Assembly: GCA_037176885.1 (NCBI GenBank)
Contig: JAWWNJ010000019.1
Coordinates: forward strand, 1,550,001-1,614,000
Source of the DNA: Favolaschia claudopus
Taxonomy: Eukaryota > Basidiomycota > Agaricomycetes > Agaricales > Mycenaceae
Length of the DNA: 64,000 nt
Reading direction: 5' to 3'
The notes under the pieces are model-generated. The model ran no database searches and was not told the DNA's origin. It saw nothing but the letters and a program-made list of their open reading frames with translations. A program made the translations under genes and the position numbers. Of the stretch, positions 44,614-55,726 are shown in pieces. The first letter of the stretch is position 1. Each line of letters starts with the position of its first letter.

Positions 44614-44710
44614 CGCCCAGGGTCGAATCGAACGACTGTTTCCCGTGTATACTTATTGGAAAGCGTCAAAAGTACTCATAATCACCGGGTGCGGACCACC
44701 GCTACTGAGC
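44614..44710 (-). ncRNA. tRNA-like gene, type 2, copy F
   Basis: Minus strand: GCTCAG/CTGGGC, TAGCGGTGGTCCGCA, stem CCCGG with CGGG after about 40 nt, T stem GTCG/CGAC (4 bp) with TTCGATT loop. T7 (A7 on plus, 44587-44593) follows within 25 nt. Confidence 0.62.
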
Positions 44711-44849
44711 ATCTATAGGCTCAATGTTTCGTCTCCGATAGCTTGCTCAAAAAATGAACTCCGCTTCAAATGAGAAAGCCGATTCTGATCATCATAAGTC
44801 GAAAAGAAAGAACTTTTCTCGGAGTTCAACTCTCAGCGCGAATCCTAGC

Positions 44850-44930
44850 AAGGCTCGAATCGAACGAGCATTTTTTCCATGACCCTAGACTCTGACCACT
44901 GCTACCGATTCAGAGCTTTGGTACGCGCGC
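44850..44930 (-). pseudogene. decayed tRNA-like copy I inside spacer 1
   Basis: Minus strand keeps GGTAGCAGTGGTC (two changes from the A-box-like segment) and a perfect 5-bp T arm GCTCG-TTCGATT-CGAGC, but the acceptor pairing is lost and no T4 follows. A further-decayed counterpart lies in spacer 1 of the plus array at about 40470-40505 (GTTCGATTCGAG). Confidence 0.5.
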
Positions 44931-45133
44931 GCCAACGTACATATTAAAGCAGTTGCATCTGCATGTACGCTTACGGTGTCTGTCTCGACTGAAGCTGGGC
45001 AAATATTCCCCCGAAACCAAAATCAAAGCCAAGATCCAACGAAAATTCTAAAAGATTCAGAGCAGTCCAACACAATTCGAACTGCATCCCATAACTTACC
45101 AGCTCGAAAAAATTGCCGATGCCTTAGTACTTA

Positions 45134-45226
45134 CGACCCAGGTCCGAATCGAACGAACGCTTGCAGATAATGTTATCCATCCATCATATATTATTTAACG
45201 CAGGTGTGGACCACCGCTACTGGGTC
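45134..45226 (-). ncRNA. tRNA-like gene, type 1, copy G
   Basis: Minus strand: GACCCAG/CTGGGTC perfect, TAGCGGTGGTCC followed by AC (one D-stem mismatch), CCTGC with GCAAG (one mismatch) around a loop that starts GTTAAAT, T arm GTTCG-TTCGATT-CGGAC, shortened variable region. T6 (A6 at 45107-45112 on plus). Confidence 0.58.
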
Positions 45227-45482
45227 TTGCTGCGGCTCCGGAGCTGGGAGGTATTCCTATGAGGCAGATTCAGAATCATTGCACTCCAAGTTCAACTTGG
45301 GAAATGGCAGTGGCAGCGTACTAAAATTCAATTTATGAACTGACCGATCATTTGGTGAAGTGGGATTGCCAGATGAAAGTGAAGCAAACCTCTGGTTATC
45401 ACGTTCCTCAAAGCCTCGAGCTTCCCATTACGAGTTGAATCAAAGTTGAATGGGAGAAAAAAGAAGTCACTTACAATCCCGA

Positions 45483-45530
45483 CGCCCAGGTTCGAATCGA
45501 ACGACTGTTCCCGGTGTATACTGAGGGAAA
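45483..45530 (-). pseudogene. 5'-truncated tRNA-like type 2, copy H
   Basis: Only the 3' half is present on the minus strand: ATACACCGGGAACAGTCG, TTCGATT loop and CCTGGGCG. The T6 run is kept (A6 at 45457-45462). The D arm and 5' acceptor are absent beyond 45540. Confidence 0.55.
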
Positions 45531-45540
45531 GTCATCGCGA

Positions 45541-48500
45541 TTGGTGTGTTCCCCGCAGGCAGATGAAAGATGATCTGAATCGTCTTTGACCAGAGGCATG
45601 CCTGGATCTTTCCTTCGTGTCATGCAGGTATTCTGGGACGGACATCCTGAGCTCTCTTTCCGAAGTCGATGGCTTGTGAGTCTATACTGAGCTCATAAGT
45701 CTGGAGATATCGCTGATGGTCGACTTTACGCATTTCTTAGCTGGTTGTGATTGCTGGAGGTTGGATCGCTTCGTGGGTTGGTTACGAGCTCCCGGACAAA
45801 AGACTGAGGATGAATAAAACGAGATTTCCGCCTGCAAAGAAGGTCGATTGAGTTGTTGGCACTGGGATATGGGTATAATTCGAGGGACTTGTGGTTGTAG
45901 TCTAAATCTGGTTCGAATGAAATGTACTTTTATTCTCTCGAATGATAAACGGTTTACGGTCGAGCTTGAGCAAGATGCACGACAACAACCACCTGGATCG
46001 AGTCCAGTCGAGGACGAAAGCTCCGGATCCGGATCCCGGAAATGAATCCGGCGTATGCGAAGGAGGGAGAACTTGTCGAATGATACCAGAGCTAGAAGTC
46101 GATTATGCAGTGAGGGCGACGGTGAAGATGAAGCCGGCGTAAACCGTTAGAAGCGGGTCGGATCCTGTCACAAGTGTGACCAAGGTGTGACGTACCCGCT
46201 CACTACGCTCAGACCCGCTCATCGTCTTCCACAAGGGCCACAAACCCTTGAGCGGTCGACGTTTTCGTCAAACCCGTGTACCGCTTCCCATAATCATTGT
46301 TTGCTCATTGCTGGCTGCTGTTGAGGGAGCGGGGACTCGTAAATTATAAGATGCACATTAGGCCCCTCAAAAGCACTCTGTGCTTCCCATAACCAGCTCG
46401 TACTCTCTGCAATTTACAAGGCCGTGTCTTCCTCGAGCTCAAGCGCCGGCGGCTTTGGAGACCGCCTCCATTCTGTTGCAAAACTAAGGCCTTGGGATGT
46501 ATGAAAGACGTTGTATGAAAGACGTCAGTCCGGTTCCTTGTCTTGCTTGCACTTGTACTCAACGTCATGTACAGGACGTCCTTGGACATCGCTGTGCTGC
46601 GGGAAGGAGTGGGTCATTCGTTTTCAGTGAACGCGAAGCTGACGCGCTTGCTTCTCTTCCAGACCCACTGTCCTGTCTTCCGGCACCGTTGAGCCTCGCC
46701 GCACGCTTTCCTTCCTCGGCTTCGCCATCACCGTGTATACAGTAGCGCTCCAAAACGCTCCTCCTCTTCGGCACGCCTCCCCCCAAGCCACATCCACAAT
46801 TACACGGCTGCCTTGACTGAATAGGAATCCCAGAGTACCGGTGCATGAGCTGTCAAGACGCTCAGCGGTCGTATGAGTTGAGAGGTATGTAAGGGCTTGG
46901 TTCCTTTCCCAATTCGTGACGTGCTATACTGAAGTCCTTGCGTCGTAGGATCCTGCCAATCACCCGCTTGCTAAGGTTGTGCGTCTCAGCGCGACAAGCG
47001 CAGACGAGATAACTTCTGAGGACCAAGATGACTTGCAAGGACCACTACCAGCACAGCTGTCGCTCCGGACGCGTACGCTGGAAGGATGTGGATGCGTAGA
47101 GTAACCCAGTTCTGAGCCCATTGTGAGCAGTTCCCGCCCAAGTTCAATGTCCACCAGTTCTTATCGACGCGTTTGCGCGCTAGCCGTACCATATGGCGCG
47201 TATGACCTTGAAAGGAATACACGGCATCGAGCTAGTCGCAGCTGAGCGCTGGAGCCCGACTGTACCAGAAAGACAAGAGACCAACGGCACCTCGGCTTTC
47301 GACGACGCCTCGATGAACCGAGCATTGGAGATGAAACGTCGTTAGCGGGGTTGACAACAATATGGGACGAACACGGCAGGCGGATGATCGGTATGTGACT
47401 CGCCACCTCACCCCACTTTCTATCTCACTGACGCGCACGCAGACGACTTGACTGTGCTGTTCAATACTAGGTCGATGACCCGTCATTCTGCTCCTCGATA
47501 ACAAGCTGGCTGCTCTTTCCCGCGAACTTCGATCGTGTACAAAACCAATGGTTGAGACATCCCCCAGCTCTGACCACCGGCGCACGGACTTTATCTCAAA
47601 CCCAAGGCACCGACGCCTCCGGATCCGCCTCCCACCGCATCTTTTCTAAATCACGCAGACTCCATCCATACATAGCGAACGGGAGGATGCGAGGCGTGCG
47701 TCCGCTCGATGAGGCGGTCCGATCTGAAGGCACCAAGCTGGGCTAGGTAAGCGATTATTCAATATCCTGCTTAAAGCATTCCTCATCTCGCACAATTACA
47801 AGCATTTTGCATTGAGGACGCGTGGCAAGAACTCCAAGCGCGGCCCTCGACCGTTTATGTCCCGAAATGCAGTGGTCATCCAGCACGCACGCACGCTCGA
47901 AGATGATTCACAACAGCACTTCACAAAACGACGGTCCCCTTTGTAAACGGCTTGTCTGGGTCCTGGCCACTGCCTCTCGATCTCGTAGACGCGGCGTTGT
48001 ATCGTCGTCGCACGCCCGTCTCACGGACGTCTCCCATCTCCCGTCCCGCTCGGGCTCCCCTCCGGAAGCTCTCCGTGTGCATGCGTGCGTAGCTGGGCGT
48101 CGGCGTGAGACGGATGCTGGAGGTCAAGGTGGAGCTGGAGATGGATGCATGCTGACGTGGCCAGATCCACGGGCTCGAAGGAGGACCTCGAAGTTTTAGC
48201 GTCCCTCAAGCATTCTGCCGCGATGTTTGCTGTCATCCACGATATCGTAGACGCTAGTCTTTGAATCGCGCGCGTCAGGGGGGACGTTCCCATCTCAGCC
48301 CCTGCGCGACGCCGGGCGGCTTCCGTTCCCTCCCTTCGCGAGGACCAGCATATCCCATAGTCGGGCTTCGTGATTCGTCGCAGGTGGACAGGACGAGAGT
48401 AGCGAGAGGCTCTTTTACCCTATACAGACGCACCCAATACGCTACGACGAGCGAACACAAAATCAATCATTGACAATCAACAACCAAGGCATTACAAGCG

Positions 48501-50009
48501 GGCGATACGCTAGAGCAGGGATGAAGAGGAGGAGGCGGATAGGTGGTCATATAGGATGCGGGAATCGTGGCGATGCTTCGGAGAAGGGTGTCTGAGGACT
48601 TGTGGGGAGGATCGAACGGTGCGTAATCTTCGCTACCTTCCTGCCATTACCAGCCGAGGATGCTGACCCGTTCTTTTGGTTATAGGCAACCTATGTGTGG
48701 CCCATCAGCCTTTACTTCCACCAGCCTCCGCCGCCGTTCTGCTCCTCATCCTGTAACCTCATATCTGTGTCCGACGCTACGGGCGCTGGTGGCGAGTGCC
48801 GCGTATACCCTAATGATAGGCCCGGGCGGGGGAGCTGCAATGGCTTGATCATAGTCCGACCTCACTACGAGCTATCGCCGACCGTCGTTATATCCCTCCT
48901 GGTCCTGGACCATACATCGTTTTTCGCCGTCCGCTTTTCCACGAAGAGGGGCTTACCGCTCCAGGAAAAGACCTTCGAAACGATACAAGGTGCCGGACGA
49001 GACTTCAGGCCTCCACCCTCGACGGGACAGTGAATATCTTGTGCTTGCGCTGGATGGCACCACTCGCGCTGGCAAGGATCACTCGCGTGCGTGGAGACGA
49101 GATGGATTGATAGAGTGACGTTCCCCGTCCCGCGCCCGCCTTGTTTGCGAGTGGTCTCTACTGCTTCTACTTGCCTCCCTTTCTACGCGATTCTCGTGGA
49201 TGCGAAGGCCGAGGGTGCTGGAGAGAGGAGATGGCACAACGAGAGTTCCGCCAGTGGCTTCGTTCGATTGAGGATGGCAGCGCGGCGTATCCGTGAGCGG
49301 CTCATCTTCGTGTCTCAGGCCGAGCGGAGACACTGACGCCGTTGTCCGTATAGGAGGAAGAATTCCGTATATCCTTCCCTCCGCGGCAGTGTGGAAAGCT
49401 CACCCTTACCCACTTCATCTGCTTGTATCGGGTGACTGCCCAGCGTCCCGCGCGTCGGTCGACATGGCGTCCTTGCCCACCTCACCTCACCCTTGCTGGG
49501 TAACTATCCTCGCCGCGGCGGGAGCTACCTCGAGACGTATAGATGAGGTACCCAGAGGACTTTTGTGTGATGTCATGTAGTAATTGTAGTCTCTCTAGGT
49601 CGGGCAAGTGTCGCCTCAATTTCCCGATGTCTGGCCTTTTCCGAGTTACTCGGGTAAACACATGGCTGCGGGTTGTTTTGCCTTCTTTGAACTTCTTTGA
49701 AACACTGGACTCATCCAGCTGCAGTACCGTGGATTTACTGGCAGTGCCGGAATACGACGCATCTGGCCAGCCTTTGGCCGCCGATTCTTCGTCGGGTCGG
49801 GTAAGCTTATTTTAGTGTCTTGATTACTCATTTACCGAGGCAGCGAAATGCTAGTGTATAAAATTCGATAATTAGCTACAATCTCAGAGTAGTCCATCGG
49901 TCGTGTGGAAAGTCGGTAAGCAGGCTCAAAGTGAGGATTCTTTGCAAAGGTTGATACAGGAGTTGATTCAGCTGAAGAAACAGATAAACCGACGCCGTCC
50001 AACCTCTAC
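45541..50009. other. 4.5-kb stretch without recognisable genes
   Basis: Both strands were read. Open frames are short and show no family motif, consistent splice signals or repeats that I can name. GC-richer blocks occur at 46400-46800 and 47850-48400. It may be decayed sequence or an unrecognised non-coding transcript. I see nothing firm. Confidence 0.35.
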
Positions 50010-51182
50010 ATGACGATCTCGACAGCCGTATCTGCTCCGATTATTGCCGTGGTGGGAGCCACTGGCGCTCAAGGTGGCAGCGTAATTCGAGCCCTCTCAG
50101 AATCTAACAAGGCATACCGTATTCGCGGATTCACTCGAAATATTACCAAGGCCAGCGCGCAAGCGCTGACTGCGCAGGGAGTAGAGATGGTCGCCGTTAA
50201 TCTCGTGGTAGAGAACAGACACAATGTTTATAGCGCGTTCGTCGGCGCTGATTACGCGTTCGTGAGTCTTGATACTCACCTTTTCGATCGTACTATCTTA
50301 CTTAAGCTCATAAATTCTCCAGCTCGTCACTAACTTCTGGGAACATGCCGATAAGCAAAAGGTAATACAACCTCTACTAGTATTTCACTGTGACTCATCA
50401 TGTACTCTATAGGAAATTGCGGAGGGGAAACTTCTCATAGATGCCGCGAAAGCTGCTGGTGTCAAAGGAATCATTTTCTCCGGTCTCACGGCAGTGGAGA
50501 AACTTAGCAAAGGGAAATATACTAAAGTTTTTCATTTCGATGGGAAGGCCGAGGTGGCAGAATACGGAAGGGCTTCGGGCGTTCCCTTCGTCGATGTTCA
50601 GGCAGGATTTTACAACGACAATTTCCTCTCTGAGGGATTGCAGTTGGTAACCAAAAATTCAGACGGCACGTTTATCTTATCCTCGGTCATCAAACCATCT
50701 GCGGTCATACCCTTGATCGACGTCGAGAAAGATTATGGTTTATATGTTTGTCAAGTGCTGGAGGCACCCATCTTTCCGGATGGTTCGGTTGTTTACGCCA
50801 GGAGCGAAGACCTCTCGATGGAAGAAGTCGCTCGTCAGTTATCTGAAGGTGTGTGACCCGTGTGCTTATTTCTTGAGATTCACAAGCCTCGCAGGACTCA
50901 GCAAGACAGTCACGTATCAGCAAATTACTTATGAAGAGGCCACGCAGAGCCTCACGAAGCGCGGCTTCCCCGAAATCACAGCCATTGATATCGTTGAGGG
51001 ATTCCTTTTCTTCTCGGAATTCGGCTGTAAGTGTCGTTCTCGTTGGAATAGATATGTTGACCAAACATATCTGCTTAGATTATGGTCGATATCCAGCGTT
51101 TAGCGCCGAAGGCCTGGGACGTCCGCCTAGCAGATTTTCAGACTTTGTGAAGGCGGCTGACTGGAGTAAGGTGTTCTTGTGA
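50010..51182 (+). CDS. NmrA-like family NAD(P)-binding protein
   Basis: NmrA-like atypical short-chain dehydrogenases bind NAD(P) and act as redox sensors or reductases. Five to six exons: MTISTAVSAPIIAVVGATGA continuing QGGSVIRALSE gives the Rossmann GATGxQGG motif, then RGFTRNITKASAQALTAQGV and VGADYAF, intron, LVTNFWEHADKQK, intron, EIAEGKLLIDAAKAAGVKGI ... IFSGLTAVEKLS, FHFDGKAEVAEYGRASGVPF, VDVQAGFYNDNF, IPLIDVEKDYGLYVCQVLE, intron, LSKTVTYQQITYEEATQSL, intron, YYGRYPAFSAEGLGRPPSRF ... VFL-TGA. About 330 residues, the family's usual size. All frames are intact. The substrate is unknown. Confidence 0.9.
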
Positions 51183-51349
51183 AGGTTTGAGTGCTTCGTG
51201 CTATAACGTACAACAAACATGCATGATCGGATATGGTTTCAAGCCATCCATAAAACAAATCATCGAACTTGTTCGATTTCCAGCTCCCAGGTGCCATGCT
51301 CTCCTTTCCTCCACGTTCGGTTATCTGTGATCGCCCTCAAAACTCGCGT

Positions 51350-52360
51350 CTAACAAGAAACGGATGACGACGTACTGATACTACAGCCTCTGAGAGTCGG
51401 ACATGCTTCCGACCACGAGGAAATGACCACTCGGTCCTCAATACTCTCAGGGACGGGCCCTTGGCCAGGGCCAGCCCAATTGTTCTCGACCTCCAAGGCA
51501 AAGAAGGTGAGGTGGGTAAGCTGCTGCAGACACTCTTGAAACATTACAACCTCCAACTGCGAATCAAGGTGAGTGGCAACAACGTATTGAAGAGTAGCCA
51601 GGTTGACCTGAGTCAGGAGTCGAGTATCTGTACCTCCTCCGCGTCTCAACGTCACGACGGTTGTCTGCGGCATATTCTCGACCACAGACATGAGGAGCGG
51701 TAGGGGTAGGAAGCTGCCAGGCTCGCGGATGTGGTGGGAGATGAAGGGGATGTCCGCGCTCGTCATGGAGGCGAGAGTCGCGATGATGTTCCGCGTCTTC
51801 GTCGCGTCGTCCTCAGAGTCTCCGACCCAGAACAAATTGACTTGACGCAGATTTGTTCCACCCTCAAAGGCAACGACGACATCCGAAGGGCCCTCATAGT
51901 GCTCAAGACCGGGTAGTGGGATGCGGACGGATGAGAATGCTTCGAAATCGCTGAAAAAATGTTTGTGTAATGACGCATCGTAGCCATTCCCAAGTTTGAG
52001 ATATTCCAAGTTCCCCATGAGCGACATTGATGAGACAAGTAGGTCGGAAAGATTGTCGTTGGAACTTCATTGTATTAGGCTATACGCGTAACTAGAATCA
52101 GACCTGAAGACTCACCGCTCCATCCACTCGAGCGTGAGCCTCTTCACCAGGAGCGCTTTCTGCGGAGTCATTACCAGCGCCGAACAAAACCCAATGGTGC
52201 TGGCCTCAAACTCGAGATGGACTTCGGCGTTCAGGATAGGGCAGCAGAGATCGTGTAGTAGTTTGGACGCGCGACACATAGACGACTGGGTGGCTTTGTT
52301 TGAATACCGAATGATTTCCAGAATAATTTCGTTGGGAAGTCCTCTGTAGTGCGAAGTCAT
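51350..52360 (-). CDS. F-box-like protein
   Basis: Two exons on the minus strand. Exon 1 is MTSHYRGLPNEIILEIIRYS followed by SSMCRASKLLHDLCCPI, a compact F-box with LPxEIxxEI and the hydrophobic second helix, ending LVKRLTLEWMER. An intron (about 52071-52117) joins to SNDNLSDLLVSSMSLMGNLE. The rest is LRR-like: LRQVNLFWVGDSEDDATKTR, ADIPFISHHIREP, TVVTLRRGGG, LQQLTHLTFFALEVENN. About 320 residues, probably an SCF adaptor. Stop at 51350-51352. Convergent with the NmrA-like gene, 167 bp apart. Confidence 0.8.
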
Positions 52361-52535
52361 GGGCGAGAGTAAAGGTGCAAGGTGGTGGCAAAAGCAATAG
52401 GGGGCCCAAAGCGTGTCTATAACCAGTCACCCTATCGACATGCTCCGATCAAAGCAGATACAAAGTCGTATAACAAATTTGGACCGACGAAAAACAAATT
52501 CCGGTGTAAAAAACAAATTAGTATTATGTTCCGAG

Positions 52536-55486
52536 TCAGCTGGCACGGATTACAATTGTATCCTTCGTCCTTTGGTTAGGAGAACTCGGTCCCGATTCTG
52601 AGGGTGTGGAAGGCGGCCAATCCACCACATAAAACGAGGAATTTGAATGATGCTTTGGCCGAGACGGAGATGAAGCTCGAGATCTCCGGCCATTCGATGG
52701 CTGGCTGGCTATCTTTGTTCGTTCCCCAAGTGGTACACTGTCAGAGTTGCCATTCAATTGAACAACAGCTATCGTTTTGAGTCCGTAAGTTTGCGGCGAC
52801 GGCATGGGACCATACGATCCTTGCGGGGACCTGTGAACGATATAAACGGCATGATTTCTGACGCCGATGTTTGGTTCCTCGTCGCATAAGATGACATGAG
52901 TAGAACGAGGTTCGAAAAATTTCTCGTTCCACAACGTCATGAGTTTCGTGGTTTCCGATATAGGAGCGACGACAATATCATCGAACCAAATGTTTCCGAG
53001 AGCCTGACGACGAACCGTTCAGTGAGCAGATCCGTGACTGGCAGAGAATCTTACCGTGATGAACGAATCCCAATCCGAAAGCAATATGTCCCGTCGGCGA
53101 AGGTCGTTTGGTCGTGGATACGTTCGTACGCCGCCATGCACGAGATCCATAACTTTCACTGCATCAAATAGCGGCAGCGAAGCAGAATCAGACTTGTTCT
53201 CGAACGGTCTGTCGAAAGGAAGTGCTGGGGTCGGCGGTGCGGCGGGATCTGGACCTCGTGGGCGCACAGAGGAATGACGACCGCGTCGTGGGCCAGATGA
53301 ATCCGATCGCTGAATAGGTGCGGGCTCAAAGCTAGAGCCGGAGCCATACGGACGCGAGTAGCGATTACCACGAAGGGAACTACGTCCTTTGAGTGCATCT
53401 GGCTCCCAATATCCCGGTTGAGTCGTAATGGCAGGATACCGTCCTTCGTGTGCCCACTGGATAACTTTCTCATTCCATTTCTTATCCATAGAATCGCCAT
53501 ATTTTCGGAAAGTTCGAATGATGAGGATAAAATAGACGAGTGCCACTACCAGAAGCGCACTTGTGCCGATGCGAAGCCCAAGGGCTGCATTGTGTGAGAG
53601 GGCGCCTTCTTCCGGGTCGTTCGCGGCACCTGTGCGCCAGGCAAATGCCATTATGCACGTTACAAACAGGATAATCGACCTAAGAACATGAGATTGCTTT
53701 CAACGTTAGCGTGAAACATGACGAACCAAGCCATCCAGACACCCGGAATTGCGAGCAATATCCACACATTCCACAATATGGATTGACGGCTTTTTTGCGC
53801 CTCCTATAATTTGTTCAAGATCCAAAAAAAAATGGTATAGCGAGAGGATGGACACTTACATCTGCCCAAGTCGCAGCCTTGTACATTTTTCGCATCGTGC
53901 CGAACCGGATAATATACATGCTACCGAACAGTACACTCATGAGAGCGCAGATAAGAGACAATAGCGCTGTCGTTCTGGCAATAGGGTCGGCTGCGGCGGC
54001 ATCGATTTGAAGCATCGTCAATATGGCTCTGCCAACGCAATTCAGAATACAACAGAGACACGGAAGATAACCAACGTACGAAAGCATCAACGTTGCAATA
54101 ACATTTTGCGTCTTCCATTCACGTATGAGCGAGTCGATGAATCCCTCCCACGAATATTTGAAATTGAGCAGATGGGGAGGGACCGCCGAGTCGGGCGGGA
54201 GCCATGTCGTTAACAGTGCACCAGGAGTATTATCCCGCCATTGGTTCGCATTCGCAACTGCCATTCTTCGGATGTCCGGCAAGCTCAACTCAGCATCCTC
54301 GAACAATCGAGAAACTCTCGAAAAGTACAAGGACGGAAGTCTGAGAAGCACGTGCAGATATATTTGACGTGGAACGCGGACGAAAAACAGGATTAGCAGA
54401 AAACTGAGCACATCAGCAAGCCGGTAGCGCCATGTGCGACGATATCGAGGACGACGGAGAGGCGGAGTCAGAACGGGCATGGGCATGGATGTGTTTGGAC
54501 GGGAAGGACGATTTTGTCCTGGAGTCGGATTATCCGAAAGATCTGGACGTTCCGAAGGGGAGCCGGGAGTCGCGGGTGAGGGGGGAACATAACCGCCAGA
54601 ATACGGATAATTTGGGCGGCTTTCGTTTCTGGAGCTGTATTTGAATGGATCGACAGAGACGTATGGCTGCTCCGACCATGGATTCCAAGTGCCAGATGGG
54701 ATCACCGGCGGTTCGGTGGAATATGGAACTTGAATACCCGCAAGATTACGCGGAATAAAAGGGCTATAATATCCTGGCGTTGGAACTGGTCCGGGTCTTG
54801 AAGAATAGTTTGATCTTCTTGAACCAACTGGCGAGGGTGCGCGACCGCGAGCAGAAAGCCCCGGAACATATCTAATTGGCTCGTTTTGGGAAGGATTCAC
54901 TCCGTAGGGATTATCCTGTGTGGAAGGTGCCGCAGGGAAAATTCGCGTTGGCTCGTGCATTGGGCCGTGTATGTAGCGAATTTGAGGCATCACAGGTGGA
55001 GGTGGAGTTGAGCTTGGCGGCCGAGGCGCGTCGCTCTCCCGGGTAGGTAGGCGTACAGAGGGCCCAGCTCCTGAAATTGGACGGGAAGAAAGGATGTGAC
55101 CTGGTCGACGAGAAACTCTCGCAGACTCGACGGATGGGTTTCTTCGACCGCGCGGGTGTGGGGATCTCCCACGTGTGGATTCATCCAGATTTGGTGTTGG
55201 CTGAGAAGTCAAAGCGGACTCGCCCGCCCGGTACTGGCTATCTGAATGACATTGCCATTGGAAATGGGACTTTGCTGATTTAAGGCCACATACCTGCCGG
55301 ATGATAATATGCATTCCGCCCTCCTTCGGGAAGTTCGTCGGTGTCAGGTTGGCGGTGCGAGATCGTAGGTTCGTCTACCTGGTCTTGCCCTTCACGCGCC
55401 GCAAGAGGCATGTTTGCAGAGCTGCTGGGGGGAAAACCTCCGCCTTGTGTGTGAAACGCGGAAGAGAGAAGAGAAAGGGTGTCCAC
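52536..55486 (-). CDS. Pro/Ser-rich polytopic membrane protein
   Basis: About 900 residues, five or more exons. The N-terminus MDTLSLLSSAFHTQGGGFPP (ATG 55486) joins over an intron to SQYRAGESALTSQPTPNLDE and a 300-residue Pro/Ser/Arg-rich, probably disordered segment. Membrane segments follow: LADVLSFLLILFFVRVPRQI, VIATLMLSYVGYLPCLCCIL, TALLSLICALMSVLFGSMYI, then after an intron SILWNVWILLAIPGVWMAWF, and LGLRIGTSALLVVALVYFIL. A cytosolic C-terminal region has GRYPAITTQPGYWEPDALKG, Arg/Ser-rich linkers and VMDLVHGGVRTYPRPNDLRR, ending TKDTIVIRAS. This architecture recurs in agaricomycete hypothetical proteins, but I know no function. The polytopic pattern and the frame are convincing. Confidence 0.78.
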
Positions 55487-55726
55487 TGTACAGCTCCGAA
55501 GACTTCGTGGGCGCGGTTGTCACCGCGTTTTTGGGCGCGTATCATGGGAAACATCAACACGTGGGAGACATGTGACCCTGGCGCGTACGTGAGCGGATTG
55601 ATAATCCCGCCGTGCGCTTAGCGCCAGTGACATTGGGCGCAAGCTTTTGCCACGTTCAAAGCTGCAAGCTACCGTCGGCAGACTCCTCTCGCGCAATTGG
55701 AAGATTCTCAATCTCGACGCGTGAGA

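Larger units (their letters stand above)
44350..45540 (-). repeat. tRNA-like gene array (minus orientation)
   Basis: On the minus strand the order is truncated type 2 (from about 45530), spacer 2, type 1 (45226-45134), spacer 1 with a decayed copy (about 44925-44850), type 2 (44710-44614), spacer 2. Spacers match those of the plus array (GGCACCGGATAACACCAGAG, GTACATGCAGATGCAACTGC). The BTB gene sits between the two oppositely oriented arrays. Confidence 0.72.

Noticed and set aside
39445..45530. Dispersed tRNA-derived SINE
   Set aside because: Copies lie in ordered multi-gene units with shared spacers, and no poly-A tails or target duplications flank each copy. A genome-wide search is still needed.
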